Made by a program: the position numbers and the translations under genes. Below, one piece after another: positions 46,374-55,514 of a DNA stretch of 64,000 bases (the first letter of the stretch is position 1; every line of letters begins with the position of its first letter). The notes beneath the pieces are model-generated. The model was not told where the DNA came from, made no database searches, and was given only the letters and a program-made list of their open reading frames with translations. The stretch spans positions 6,610,001 to 6,674,000 of the forward strand of contig NZ_CP029425.2 in the NCBI RefSeq assembly GCF_002278135.3, given 5' to 3'. This stretch comes from Bradyrhizobium ottawaense (lineage in GTDB: Bacteria; Pseudomonadota; Alphaproteobacteria; Rhizobiales; Xanthobacteraceae).

Positions 46374-47654
46374 ATGACGATCGCCGTCTTCACCTTCTCG
46401 CTGCTGGGCGCCATGGCTCTGGGCATGCCGATCGCCTTCGCGCTCATCGTCTGCGGCGTGGCCCTGATGAGCACGATCGGCATGTTCGATGCCCAGATCG
46501 TGGCGCAGAACGTCATCAACGGGGCCGACAGCTTTCCGCTGATGGCGATTCCCTTCTTCATGCTCGCAGGCGAGATCATGAACAAGGGAGGGCTGGCCAA
46601 GCGTATCGTCAACGTCGCGCTGGTCGCGGTGGGGCATTTCCGTGGCGGGCTCGGCTATGTCACGATCCTTGCGTCCTGCATCCTCGCGTCGCTGTCTGGC
46701 TCGGCGGCTGCCGATGCAGCGGCGCTCGCGGCCCTTCTGGTGCCCATGATGGTGGCGGCGGGGCACAAGAAGTCCTATGCGGCGGGCCTCGTGGCGGCGG
46801 GCGGCATCATTGCTCCCGTCATCCCTCCCAGCATCGGCTTCGTCATCTTCGGCGTCGCCGCGGGCGTATCTATCTCGAAACTGTTTCTGGCTGGCATCGT
46901 GCCGGGGCTGCTGCTCGGCGCAGGGCTTTGTCTGGCCTGGGCGTGGGTGGTGCGGAAAGAGAACCTTTCGCCGCCGCCACGGGCCTCGTGGTCGGAGATC
47001 GTCAAGGCCGTCGTCGACGGCTTCTGGGCGCTGATGCTGCCGGTCATCATCGTGGTCGGCCTGCGTTTCGGCATCTTCACGCCCACGGAAGCCGCGGTGG
47101 TCGTCGCCGTCTACTCCCTGTTCGTGGCGACCTGCGTCTACCGCGAGCTGAAACTGTCGCAGCTCTACGCGATCTTCGTCTCCTCTGCCGTGACGACGAG
47201 CATCGTCATGTTCCTGGTTGCTGCGGCGCTGGTATCGTCCTGGCTCATCACCGTGTCGGAGATATCCGCACAGGTCGTGACCCTGTTGAAGCCCTTCATG
47301 GGCGACAAGACGCTGCTGATGCTCGCGATCATGGTCGTGGTTGTCATCGTGGGGACGGCGCTCGACATGACGCCGACGATCCTCATTCTCACACCGATCC
47401 TGATGCCGATCGTCAAGGCGGCGGGCATCGACCCCGTCTATTTCGGCGTGCTCTTCATCATCAACAATGCCATCGGCTTGATCACGCCCCCGGTGGGCAT
47501 CGTGCTCAATGTCGTCTGCGGCGTCTCCAGGATCAGCATGGAGGATATCATCAAGGGTGTCTGGCCCTTCATGATCGCGCAACTCATCGTCCTGTTCGCG
47601 ATGGTGCTGTTCCCGGGGTTGGTGACGATCCCGGCAAAATGGTTTGGCGGCTAG
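46374..47654 (+). CDS. TRAP transporter large permease (DctM family)
   Basis: A 426-residue polytopic protein of normal length with about 11-13 helices. Family motifs: LGMPIAFALIVCGVALM, NGADSFPLMAIPFFMLAGEI, SGSAAADAAALAALLVPMM, APVIPPSIGFVIFGVAAGVS and DMTPTILILTPILMPIVKAA. It forms the transport pathway, coupling substrate entry to a sodium or proton gradient together with the DctQ protein. It follows DctQ in the same operon and is 31 bp before the dehydroquinase gene, so transport and metabolism are encoded on one message. Confidence 0.93.
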   Translation: MTIAVFTFSLLGAMALGMPIAFALIVCGVALMSTIGMFDAQIVAQNVINGADSFPLMAIPFFMLAGEIMNKGGLAKRIVNVALVAVGHFRGGLGYVTILASCILASLSGSAAADAAALAALLVPMMVAAGHKKSYAAGLVAAGGIIAPVIPPSIGFVIFGVAAGVSISKLFLAGIVPGLLLGAGLCLAWAWVVRKENLSPPPRASWSEIVKAVVDGFWALMLPVIIVVGLRFGIFTPTEAAVVVAVYSLFVATCVYRELKLSQLYAIFVSSAVTTSIVMFLVAAALVSSWLITVSEISAQVVTLLKPFMGDKTLLMLAIMVVVVIVGTALDMTPTILILTPILMPIVKAAGIDPVYFGVLFIINNAIGLITPPVGIVLNVVCGVSRISMEDIIKGVWPFMIAQLIVLFAMVLFPGLVTIPAKWFGG

Positions 47655-47685
47655 TCGCGCGTTGGCAAAGGACAAGAGGGACAAA

Positions 47686-48180
47686 ATGGCCGCTCAAATC
47701 ATGATTCTCAATGGACCCAATCTCAATTTCCTCGGCATCCGCGAGCCTCACATCTACGGCTCGACGACGCTTGAGCAGATCGAGGCGAGCTGCCAGGCGC
47801 TGGCCGATCAGCTCGGAGTTTCGATGTCGTTCCATCAATCGAACATAGAGGGCGAACTCGTCAGCCTGATCCAGTCCGCCCATGGCAACGCGGATGCCAT
47901 CATCATGAATCCCGCGGCCTATTCATTTACCTCGATCGCGCTGATCGATGCGCTGAAGATCTTCGAGGGCGTGAAGATCGAGGTGCATATCTCGAACATT
48001 CACGCGCGGGACGAGCTGCACCGCCACTCCATCACCTCGAGTGCCTGCACGGCGGTCATTTGCGGCCTGGGTCCTTATGGCTATCTTGCTGCGATCCTGG
48101 CCGCCGTGCAGCGGCTGGGGCAATTGCCTGGTACCATTCCGTCGGCTCTGCACGGGCTTGCGGCCGGCAGCAGAGCGTAG
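47686..48180 (+). CDS. aroQ: Type II 3-dehydroquinate dehydratase (first copy)
   Basis: A 164-residue enzyme starting at ATG 47686 after AGAGGG. It interconverts 3-dehydroquinate and 3-dehydroshikimate. Catalytic residues fall at the classical positions: Arg19 and Tyr24 (GIREPHIYG), Asn75 (IMNPAAYS), His101 (IEVHISNIHARDE) and Arg108. It is about 15 residues longer than usual at the C-terminus. Its place directly behind the TRAP genes suggests a catabolic role, as for QuiB/QsuC of quinate pathways, not the housekeeping role. A second copy lies at 52699-53148; the two differ clearly in sequence, so this is not a recent duplication. Confidence 0.92.
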   Translation: MAAQIMILNGPNLNFLGIREPHIYGSTTLEQIEASCQALADQLGVSMSFHQSNIEGELVSLIQSAHGNADAIIMNPAAYSFTSIALIDALKIFEGVKIEVHISNIHARDELHRHSITSSACTAVICGLGPYGYLAAILAAVQRLGQLPGTIPSALHGLAAGSRA

Positions 48181-48194
48181 GCATGGAGGGCGGG

Positions 48195-48851
48195 ATGCGC
48201 GGCAGAGGATTTCTCGCCATCTGGAGCGACGTCGAGGCACACGACCTGACCAATTACCGGCACTGGTTGACGCGTGAGCACACGACCGAGCGCGTGACAA
48301 CGAGGGGATTCCTGGCATCGCGTGTGTTCCGGGCGGCAAGGGACGACATCAACCGCTTCTTCATTTTGTATGAGCTGGAAGCACCCGAAGTGCTCGACGG
48401 CGAGGCCTATCTGGCGCGCCTCAACGCACCGACGCCGTGGTCACAGCGCATCATGCCGAAGCTCGGCAATTTCATGCGCGGCGGCGGCGTTATGGTGGCG
48501 CGCGCAGGACGGGGCGAGGGAGCCACGATCACGGCGCAGCGGATCGAAAAGCTGCCAGCCAGCCCGCAAAACCTCGCCGATGCGCTTGTAGCCTGCGATG
48601 GGGTCGCCGCCGTCCAGATCGGCGCGACCGACCAGGCGCGGACATCGGTGCAGACAATTGAAAAGGGCATGCGGAAGGATGAGGGCTTTTTCTCGGGTCT
48701 TCTGGTGATCGAGGCGCTCGACGCTACCTCCTTGCGGGCTGCTTTGCAGCAGGCGCGGACGGTAGCTCCTGACGTCATGGGCCGGGCCAGCGAGCCGGAA
48801 GTCTATTTGGGAATGTTTGCGCTCGAGGCCCGCATTGCGGATTTCGGCTAA
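48195..48851 (+). CDS. Conserved protein of the catabolic operon (ferredoxin-fold-like), unknown function
   Basis: A 218-residue soluble protein. The ATG at 48195 follows GGAGGGCGGG, which overlaps an alternative ATG at 48183. It looks like two alpha/beta halves of about 110 residues: GFLAIWSDVEAHDLTNYRHW, then RFFILYELEAPEVLDGEAYL, then GFFSGLLVIEALDATSLRAA. This resembles dimeric ferredoxin-like barrels such as EthD/DUF4286 types. These often act as small isomerases, cyclases or lyases, but no catalytic residue can be named. It lies 14 bp after the dehydroquinase gene and overlaps the next gene by one base. Confidence 0.7.
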   Translation: MRGRGFLAIWSDVEAHDLTNYRHWLTREHTTERVTTRGFLASRVFRAARDDINRFFILYELEAPEVLDGEAYLARLNAPTPWSQRIMPKLGNFMRGGGVMVARAGRGEGATITAQRIEKLPASPQNLADALVACDGVAAVQIGATDQARTSVQTIEKGMRKDEGFFSGLLVIEALDATSLRAALQQARTVAPDVMGRASEPEVYLGMFALEARIADFG

Positions 48852-49666
48852 TGGCCATGTTCTCTCTCGCTGCGCTGACCGTGCTCGAGCTGGCACCTCC
48901 CGAGATGATTGAACTCGCGGCCCGTTGCGGCTACGACAAAGTAGGACTGAGGCTGTTACCCGCAACGCCTGGCGGAGTTGCATATCGCCTGATGGACGAT
49001 GCACCGCTGCTACGGGCAACTTTGCAACGGTTGCAGTCGACGGGAATAACCGTCGCCGATCTCGAGGTCGTTGCGTTCAGACCGGACACCGACATTGCCT
49101 TTTTCGCCCCCTTCTTCGAGGCCGGGGCCCGCCTCGGGGCCAAGCACATCCTTGTCGCATCCTATGATCCAGATCTGGCAAGGTTCGAGGACCGCTACCG
49201 GCAGTTTTGCGAAGCTGGAGCGGAGTATGGCCTCACGTCCGACCTCGAGTTCATGCCATGGACTAGCGTTCCAGATCTGCGGACAGCGCTGCGGCTCGTC
49301 AGCGACCTCGCTCATCCCGCGGCCGGCATTCTAGTCGACGCGCTGCATTTTGATCGATCGCGAAGCTCGCTTGCGGACCTTCGCTCCATCCCCACCGATC
49401 GTCTTCATTATTGGCAGATCTGCGACGGCCCGGCCGAGCGCCCGCTGAACACGGAACAGCTCATCCATGCCGCGCGCGAGGAGCGCATGTTTCCGGGCGA
49501 GGGTGGCATCGATCTGGTCAGCTTGACTAAGGCGATGCCGGACAGTCTGACGATCAGTGTCGAGGTTCCGACCGTTCGATTGGCAAAGACCATAGACGCC
49601 GAAGCGCGGGCGCGCCGAGCGCTGGCAGCGGCCAAGGTCATTGTCGAGAGGGCGCGCGCGACGTGA
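48851..49666 (+). CDS. TIM-barrel enzyme (AP endonuclease 2 family), candidate 3-dehydroshikimate dehydratase
   Basis: A 271-residue barrel of the sugar phosphate isomerase/epimerase family. Likely metal ligands are Glu133 (SDLEFMPW), Asp163 and His166 (LVDALHFDRS) and Glu238 (SVEVP). The usual fourth-ligand His segment reads YWQICDG, with Gln189. AsbF and the N-terminal part of QsuB, which dehydrate 3-dehydroshikimate to protocatechuate, belong to this fold and length class. The position next to a dehydroquinase makes this role attractive, but myo-inosose dehydratase or hydroxypyruvate isomerase-type activities share the motifs. The ATG overlaps the upstream stop by one base (TAATG), so translation is coupled. 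Confidence 0.75.
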   Translation: MAMFSLAALTVLELAPPEMIELAARCGYDKVGLRLLPATPGGVAYRLMDDAPLLRATLQRLQSTGITVADLEVVAFRPDTDIAFFAPFFEAGARLGAKHILVASYDPDLARFEDRYRQFCEAGAEYGLTSDLEFMPWTSVPDLRTALRLVSDLAHPAAGILVDALHFDRSRSSLADLRSIPTDRLHYWQICDGPAERPLNTEQLIHAAREERMFPGEGGIDLVSLTKAMPDSLTISVEVPTVRLAKTIDAEARARRALAAAKVIVERARAT

Positions 49667-49682
49667 AAGAAGGCGGCTTGAG

Positions 49683-51392
49683 ATGGTGCAAGCCAATCAC
49701 TCCTGGGACGGTGAGACCGATCTCCTAGTCATCGGCGCCGGTGCGGCGGGCATGACGGCCGCACTTGTGGCCGCCCTCGAAGGGCTTCAGGTTATCCTCT
49801 GCGAGAAGTCGGACATGGTGGGCGGCACGACCGCAACCTCCGCCGGCACCGTCTGGATCCCGGGTAGTCGGCAAGGACGGCTCACCGGAAAGCCTGATAC
49901 GCCCGAGGGCGCCCGCACCTATCTTGCTGCAATGCTCGGTGACCACGCGACCGACCAACGCCTGGACATGTATCTCAAGGCGGGTCCGATCGTGCTCGAC
50001 TATCTCGAACAGAAAACGAGCGTCCGGTTCGCGGCGCCCCCAGTCCATCCCGACTACAAAGACCTTCCGGGCGCCGCGATCGCCGGCCGCGCACTCGGAG
50101 CAGCTCCGTTTGACGGACGCGAGCTCGGAGACGACTTCGCCCGGATCAGACCGCCACGCCGCGAATTCATGGTTCTCGGCGGGATGATGGTTGGGAAGGC
50201 GGACATTCCGCCGCTATTGGCGCCTTTCCGCGACTGGTCCAGTTTTCGGCATGCCGCAGGTCTGCTCACCCGGTATGCGCTGGATCGTGTCAACTACAGG
50301 CGCGGCACACGCCTGATTATGGGCAATGCGCTTGTGGCTCGACTTTTTGACAGCATTCGGCGCGCCAATGTCACTCTTCGCTTTGAGACGGGGTTGAGCG
50401 AGTTGATCAGCGACCGCGGTGCGATCGTAGGGGCTGTCCTCTCATCACCAAACGGACAGCTGGCCATACGCGCCCACAAGGGCGTGGTGCTCGCAACCGG
50501 AGGGATTGGCTGGAGCCGAGAGCTCCGCGAACGGCTGTTTCCGCACGCGGCGCGCCGCTACTCGCTCGCGCCATCGAGCAATACTGGCGATGGCATCCTG
50601 GCCGGGGAGCGCATCGGCGCCGGCCTGGAGCGCGGCCTCGATAGTCCGGCCCTGTGGATGCCGAGTTCTGTCATGAGGCAGACGGACGGCCGCCTTTCAG
50701 TCTTCCCCCATATCCTGCTCGATCGTGCCAAGCCGGGACTACTCGCCGTCAACAGGTCAGGGCGACGCTTCGTCAACGAGGCTAATTCCTACCACGACTT
50801 CGTCGCCGCGATGCTGGCGTCGAATGCTGCGGCGACGCCGGCCTTCCTGATCTGCGACAGAACCTTCATCAGGGATTTTGGAATCGGGCTGGTTCACCCA
50901 GGAACCAGAAGCCTGACCTCTTACCTGCAAGCCGGTTATCTGCTTGAAGGTCAGACGATCGAAGAGTTGGCTCAACAGATCGGCACTGACGCCGACCAGC
51001 TTGCTTCGACCGTGAAGCTATACAACCGCTACGCCGAAGCGGGGATCGATGAGGAGTTTGGCCGAGGTACCAGCGAATTGAATAAGTTCAATGGCGATCC
51101 CGACAACAAGCCGAACCCTTGTCTCCGGCGGATCGGCCCAGGTCCGTATTATGCCGTTGCCGTATGGCCATCAGATCTCGCCAGCAGCGCCGGCTTGCGA
51201 ACGGACGCTCGCGCTCGGGTGATGTCTCACGACGATAGAATCATACCAGGGCTGTATGCCGTTGGTAACGATTCATCTTCCATTTTCCGCGGCATGTACC
51301 CAGGACCCGGTACAATGATCGGCCCGGCCGTGGTATTCGCCTGGTGCGCTGCAATCGATTCTGCAGGAACTTTCACCGAATACTTAAAGTAA
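49683..51392 (+). CDS. FAD-dependent dehydrogenase (3-ketosteroid dehydrogenase/fumarate reductase-like)
   Basis: A 569-residue flavoprotein starting at ATG 49683. The dinucleotide-binding motif is GAGAAG (residues 18-23) in DLLVIGAGAAGMTAALVAAL. Next come GGTTATSAGTVWIPGS, GVVLATGGIGWSRE and the C-terminal FAD loop AVGNDSSSIFRGMYPGPGTM, all typical of the KstD/flavocytochrome c group. These enzymes remove hydrogen across a C-C bond next to a carbonyl in a ring. In this island it could desaturate a cyclohexane or cyclohexenone carboxylate toward an aromatic product; this is inference. It ends the rightward operon, converging on the Gfo/Idh/MocA gene. Confidence 0.87.
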   Translation: MVQANHSWDGETDLLVIGAGAAGMTAALVAALEGLQVILCEKSDMVGGTTATSAGTVWIPGSRQGRLTGKPDTPEGARTYLAAMLGDHATDQRLDMYLKAGPIVLDYLEQKTSVRFAAPPVHPDYKDLPGAAIAGRALGAAPFDGRELGDDFARIRPPRREFMVLGGMMVGKADIPPLLAPFRDWSSFRHAAGLLTRYALDRVNYRRGTRLIMGNALVARLFDSIRRANVTLRFETGLSELISDRGAIVGAVLSSPNGQLAIRAHKGVVLATGGIGWSRELRERLFPHAARRYSLAPSSNTGDGILAGERIGAGLERGLDSPALWMPSSVMRQTDGRLSVFPHILLDRAKPGLLAVNRSGRRFVNEANSYHDFVAAMLASNAAATPAFLICDRTFIRDFGIGLVHPGTRSLTSYLQAGYLLEGQTIEELAQQIGTDADQLASTVKLYNRYAEAGIDEEFGRGTSELNKFNGDPDNKPNPCLRRIGPGPYYAVAVWPSDLASSAGLRTDARARVMSHDDRIIPGLYAVGNDSSSIFRGMYPGPGTMIGPAVVFAWCAAIDSAGTFTEYLK

Positions 51393-51473
51393 TCACCTGC
51401 AAGCGACTGGGCAGGCAAGTGACAGACCGCGTCATGCCTCGGGAGACGCAGGGTTGCCGATCTACCTCGATCA

Positions 51474-52692
51474 TCAGTGACTTTGTCGCTTCCTGCCCGA
51501 ATCGGGGCATTCGCGTCGATTCACGCGCGTCTCTGCGATGTCTGGTCTGGCCTCGACTGCCGACGTCCGGGACACCATGCCGATCTTCGCCTTCGGGCCA
51601 CAAGCGGTCGTCAGGCAGCAACCGCAAGATTTCGGCTGGTGGTCATCAGGCTCAGAAAAAGATGCGGACGTTCCATCTCCGGTTTCCGCCGCGCGTTTGA
51701 CCACGTCGATCACTGTGAGGGTTTTCAGCCCTTCGCGCCCGCTCACCACAGGCTCGGCCGTACCGCGGATGACTCCGCAGAAATTGGCGATCTGCAGAGC
51801 AAGCGGGTCTTCGTTCTCGTAGCTCAGCCGCTCGCGCTCAATCGGCGCCCACCAGCTGGCCTTGCTAGGATGATGCCATAGATCGAGTTGCGGAATAGCC
51901 AGCGATGCCCTCGTGCCGCCGATCTGGTAGCAACTCTCCTGCGTATGACTGTAGGCCGAGTTCTCACCGGCGGTGAATTCCCAGCTCCAGGGCGACTGGA
52001 TGGTATCGGAGACATTGACCGTTCCCAATGCGCCGGAGGCGAAGTGAGAGGATCACCGCCGTCTCTTCAACCTCATTTCCACGCAGCCGATTGGATTGGG
52101 CCGCTTGTACCGCCACGATATCCCCACAGAGGTACCGTAGCAGGTCGACATCGTGGATGAGATTCAGGAAAACGGGACCCGCCCCTCTCTCGCGACGCCA
52201 GGCCACATCGAAATAGTCGCCCGGCTTGATCAGCCAGAACATGCCATGCACCGACACGATCTGGCCCAGCCGGCCCCTTTCGATCTCCGCCCTAGCGCGC
52301 TGAATCATCGGGTTGTGGCGGCGATGATGGCCGGTAAGCAGCGGCACGCCCGCCCGCTCGGAGGCTTCGACCAGTGCATGTGCAGCGACGACGTCATCCG
52401 CTAACGGCTTCTCGATGAGCGCCGGGATGCGAGCTGCGATACAATCCATGCCGTTGGCTACATGCATCTGATTAGGGGTGGCGACAACCACCCCCTCCGG
52501 CCGATTTTCGGACAGCATGTCCTGAAAGGACGGAAACCAGTCCACCTTCGGCGACGCCGCCAACTCTCGGGCCGCCGGCATCGGATCGACGATCGAAAAC
52601 AGTACCGCCTCCGGCCGCGCGAGAATGTGCTCGACGTGTCGCTTGCCGATGAGACCCGCTCCCATCAGCGACAGGCGGACGGGTGCACTCAT
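51474..52692 (-). pseudogene. Gfo/Idh/MocA-family oxidoreductase, frameshifted
   Basis: The ATG at 52692 begins MSAPVRLSLMGAGLIGKRHV (Rossmann GAGLIG). The frame runs normally with EKPLADDVVAAHALVEASER (catalytic Lys in EKP) and HHRRHNPMIQRARAEIERG through EETAVILSL. It then goes off near 52040. Shifting by one base gives ASGALGTVNVSDTIQSPWSW and the remaining domain through LTVIDVVKRAAETGD, so one extra base (or two missing) splits the gene. The second frame runs to 51474, about 60 residues beyond the usual end. Such enzymes oxidise sugars, inositols or cyclic polyols with NAD(P). It is the last gene of the long leftward operon. Confidence 0.8.
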
Positions 52693-52698
52693 ACGATG

Positions 52699-53148
52699 CT
52701 ATCCCTTGCTCTCATCAAGCAGCTTGGCCACGCGACGCAAGCCGAGCAGATAGCCCTGGGTGCCGAAGCCTGCGATGACCCCATCAGCCCGTTTGGAGAC
52801 AAACGAATGGTGACGGAATTCCTCGCGCTTGTGCACGTTGGAAATGTGCACCTCGATCACTGTCCCCTCGAACGTGTTCAGCGCATCCAGGATGGCGACT
52901 GACGTATGGGTGAAAGCCGCGGGATTCATCACGATCCCGGCAGCCGTCTCGCGCGCCTCGTGGATCCAGTCGATCAGCTCGTATTCCCTGTTCGACTGGT
53001 GAAAGCGAATCTCCAGGCCGAGCTCCTCGGCCAGCGCACGGCAATCTCGCTCCACATCCGCGAGCGTCTCGTGGCCATAGATGTGGGGCTGGCGCTTGCC
53101 GAGCAAATTGAGATTTGGTCCGTTGAGGACGTAGACAAGACGACTCAC
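52699..53148 (-). CDS. aroQ: Type II 3-dehydroquinate dehydratase (second copy)
   Basis: A 149-residue enzyme from GTG 53148, chosen because TGGAGG lies 5 bp upstream and the usual N-terminus [20 protein letters not shown] starts there. Catalytic residues are in place: Arg19, Tyr24 (PHIYG), Asn75 (IVMNPAAFT), His101 ([13 protein letters not shown]) and Arg108. Length is normal. It catalyses dehydroquinate/dehydroshikimate interconversion. It lies between an amino-acid-type ABC ATPase gene and the Gfo/Idh/MocA gene (6 bp apart). Having separate copies in the TRAP and ABC operons suggests that each transport system feeds the same catabolic step or that the two copies differ in substrate. Confidence 0.92.
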   Translation of the reverse strand: MSRLVYVLNGPNLNLLGKRQPHIYGHETLADVERDCRALAEELGLEIRFHQSNREYELIDWIHEARETAAGIVMNPAAFTHTSVAILDALNTFEGTVIEVHISNVHKREEFRHHSFVSKRADGVIAGFGTQGYLLGLRRVAKLLDESKG

Positions 53149-53161
53149 GAAAGACCTCCAT

Positions 53162-53907
53162 TCAGTGATGGGCAAGGATCTCGCCAAGAAACTGCCTGGT
53201 GCGGGCATGCTCTGGATTGCGGAAGAACGCCTCGGGCGCGCCTTCTTCGATGATCTGGCCTTCAGCCATGAAGATCACACGATCCGCAACCTGGCGGGCA
53301 AAGCCCATCTCGTGCGTGACGCAAATCATGGTCATTCCGTCGTTGGCGAGGCCTATCATCGTATCGAGCACCTCCTTGACCATCTCAGGATCGAGAGCCG
53401 AGGTCGGCTCGTCAAATAGCATCACCTTGGGCTGCATGCATAGCGCGCGCGCAATTGCGACGCGCTGTTGCTGACCACCCGAAAGCTGAGCTGGATACTT
53501 CTCGGCCTGTTCACCAATGCGCACGCGCTCGAGGTATTTTCGCGCGGTCGCCTCTGCCTCGGCCTTGCCGATGCGGCGCGCGCGAATGGGGGCGAGCATG
53601 CAGTTCTGCAACACCGTCATATGCGGAAAAAGGTTGAAGCTCTGAAAAACCATCCGACGTCCTGACGTACGACATCGATGGCCTTGATGCTGTCGTCCAG
53701 CCGATGACCGTTCACCACGATACTGCCCTGCTGGATCGCCTCCAGGCGGTTGATACAGCGGATTAGCGTCGACTTTCCCGAACCGGACGGACCGCAGAGC
53801 ACGATCTTCTCGCCCTTGCGCACGGTGAGATCGACATCGCGGAGAGCTTGGTACCCGCCGTACCACTTCTGCACACGCTTCATTTCGATCAGAATCTGGT
53901 CCTGCAT
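53162..53907 (-). pseudogene. Polar amino acid-type ABC transporter ATPase, frameshifted
   Basis: The ATG at 53907 begins [20 protein letters not shown]. Walker A is [19 protein letters not shown]. At about 53650 the frame breaks in DVVRQDVG; adding one base restores [20 protein letters not shown]. The signature motif [16 protein letters not shown], Walker [15 protein letters not shown] and switch His [10 protein letters not shown] follow to the stop at 53162. With the frame repaired it is a normal ATPase of the GlnQ/HisP group (about 248 residues). As written, no complete ATPase is made and the importer would be dead unless another ATPase substitutes. Binding protein and permeases lie upstream in the operon. 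Confidence 0.85.
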
Positions 53908-53966
53908 GCTGGCCTCCGCTGTCGGGCGGCGGCCAACGCGGATCGCGCGTCGGCCGCTCGCAGGGA

Positions 53967-54794
53967 CTACTGAACGGCGAAAGGAACGCCGGGGACCGTG
54001 TCGGGGAAAACCGGGACCGGCACCTTCATCCATTTGGCGTAGAAGGCGGCCAGCTTGCCGTTCGACTTGATCTGGTCGATGAACTTGTTGACCGTCTCGT
54101 TCCACTCCTTGTCTCCCAGGCGCGTGCATGCGCCGTTGTATAGAGCGGAGAAATGAAGCTTCGGTTCGAACCCGAACTCCGGTTTCGCGGCATTCAGACG
54201 CTGCGGGTAAAACAAGTTCGCACCGACGGCCTGGACCTGGCCAGAGAGCAGCGCCTGTATCGTGGCCGCGTCATCGTCGAATCTGCGGATTTCGGTCCCG
54301 GACGGGGCGTTGTTGGTGACCTGCGTATCTTGCGTCGAGGAGCGCGGGACACCGATGACATATTTGCCCATATCAGCATTGCTGTTGATCGGCGTCGCCT
54401 GGGCCGCGACAAGCGTAATCTCATTGGCGACATACGGCTTGGAATACTGCACTGCCTTCGCACGCTCCGGCAGCATGGCCATGGTCGCGAACAGGATGTC
54501 CACACGGCCTGTGGTCAGTGCCGGGATACGATTGGCAACGGCCAGAGGTGCGAACTCGGCCCTCACGCCAAGGAATTCAGCGAAGGCACGCCCCATGTCG
54601 GCATCGATGCCCTCCTGCTTTCCCGAGCTGTCGACAAAGCCCCAAGGCGCATTATCGCCCTGAATGCCGATGACGACGACGCCCTTCTTCTTCACGTCTT
54701 CCAGAGTGCCCGCCTGCGAGCCGCCTGCGACAACGATGGCCGACAGAGTCAGCAGCGCAATGCCGACCTGGCGGCGATTGAGTGAAAACAACAT
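53967..54794 (-). CDS. ABC transporter substrate-binding protein, family 3
   Basis: A 275-residue periplasmic protein. The signal peptide [20 protein letters not shown] ends near GGSQAGT. The family 3 pattern follows: [40 protein letters not shown] and [20 protein letters not shown]. The last motif normally binds amino acids through its Arg and Asp. Relatives bind polar amino acids, opines or other small organic molecules. Here it is encoded among shikimate/quinate-type enzymes, so a carboxylated ring compound or an amino-acid conjugate could be the ligand; this is inference. It sits between the permease genes and the frameshifted ATPase gene. Confidence 0.9.
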   Translation of the reverse strand: MLFSLNRRQVGIALLTLSAIVVAGGSQAGTLEDVKKKGVVVIGIQGDNAPWGFVDSSGKQEGIDADMGRAFAEFLGVRAEFAPLAVANRIPALTTGRVDILFATMAMLPERAKAVQYSKPYVANEITLVAAQATPINSNADMGKYVIGVPRSSTQDTQVTNNAPSGTEIRRFDDDAATIQALLSGQVQAVGANLFYPQRLNAAKPEFGFEPKLHFSALYNGACTRLGDKEWNETVNKFIDQIKSNGKLAAFYAKWMKVPVPVFPDTVPGVPFAVQ

Positions 54795-54845
54795 GAGTAT
54801 CTCCTCCTGGTGATGGCTGTATTTGATTGGGCAGGTGCGCCGTTC

Positions 54846-55502
54846 CTACCTTTGATTGGCCAGGGCGAGCCTGGCCTCCATCCGGCTGCCCCACCATGAG
54901 AGTGGCCAGCAGAGGATGAAATACATCGCGCCAACCACGCCGAAGACCAGCAACGGCTGGTAGGTCTGGTTCGATACGATTTGACCGGCGCGGGCGAGTT
55001 CGATGAAGCCGACAATGGCGGCGAGCGAGGTGCCCTTGATGAGTTGCACGAGATAGCCGATGGTCGCCGGCAGCGAGATGCGAATAGCTTGCGGCAGCAC
55101 GATGTCGCGCATGCGCCAGGAATAATGTAGACCGAGCGCCATTGCGGCCTCGGTCTGACCGCGAGGCACGGCCTGGATTGCGCCGCGCCAGATCTCGCCG
55201 AGAAAAGCCGAGGCGTTGACGGTGAACCCGATCGCCACCGCAACGAATGCTGACAGCTTCAATCCGAGGAGCGCCAAGCCGTAGTACACCACAAACAGTT
55301 GCAGCAGCAGCGGTGTGCCCTGGAAGATAACGATATAGATCCGGACCATCCATTCCACAGTCGTGCGACCGCAGGTGCGCAACAGTGCGACGATCAGGCC
55401 GGCGGTACAGCCACCGACGAATGCAACCAGCGTCAGCAGCACCGTCCACTGCAGACCACGCAGGAGGAAGCCGAACTCGGGAAGACCGAAATGCGGTGTC
55501 AT
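54846..55502 (-). CDS. ABC transporter permease, HisM/GlnP type (second permease)
   Basis: A 218-residue inner-membrane protein with about five helices. The N-terminal half has GLQWTVLLTLVAFVGGCTAG and IYIVIFQGTPLLLQLFVVYY. The EAA-loop region that docks the ATPase reads QTEAAMALGLHYSWRMRDIV, then LPQAIRISLPATIGYLVQL. Length and pattern match polar amino-acid permeases, which normally work as heterodimers. The partner is encoded 12 bp upstream, and the binding protein gene lies 51 bp downstream. Confidence 0.92.
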   Translation of the reverse strand: MTPHFGLPEFGFLLRGLQWTVLLTLVAFVGGCTAGLIVALLRTCGRTTVEWMVRIYIVIFQGTPLLLQLFVVYYGLALLGLKLSAFVAVAIGFTVNASAFLGEIWRGAIQAVPRGQTEAAMALGLHYSWRMRDIVLPQAIRISLPATIGYLVQLIKGTSLAAIVGFIELARAGQIVSNQTYQPLLVFGVVGAMYFILCWPLSWWGSRMEARLALANQR

Positions 55503-55514
55503 GATCTGCCCTTC

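Noticed and set aside
46320..47684. Leftward open frame of 454 codons opposite the TRAP large permease gene
   Set aside because: The product is extremely rich in His, Asp and Arg, typical of antisense to a membrane protein. The rightward DctM reading is unmistakable.
54160..54185. GGTTCGAACCCGAACTCC as a possible tRNA T-arm
   Set aside because: It lies inside the coding part of the ABC binding protein gene and no cloverleaf can be drawn around it.
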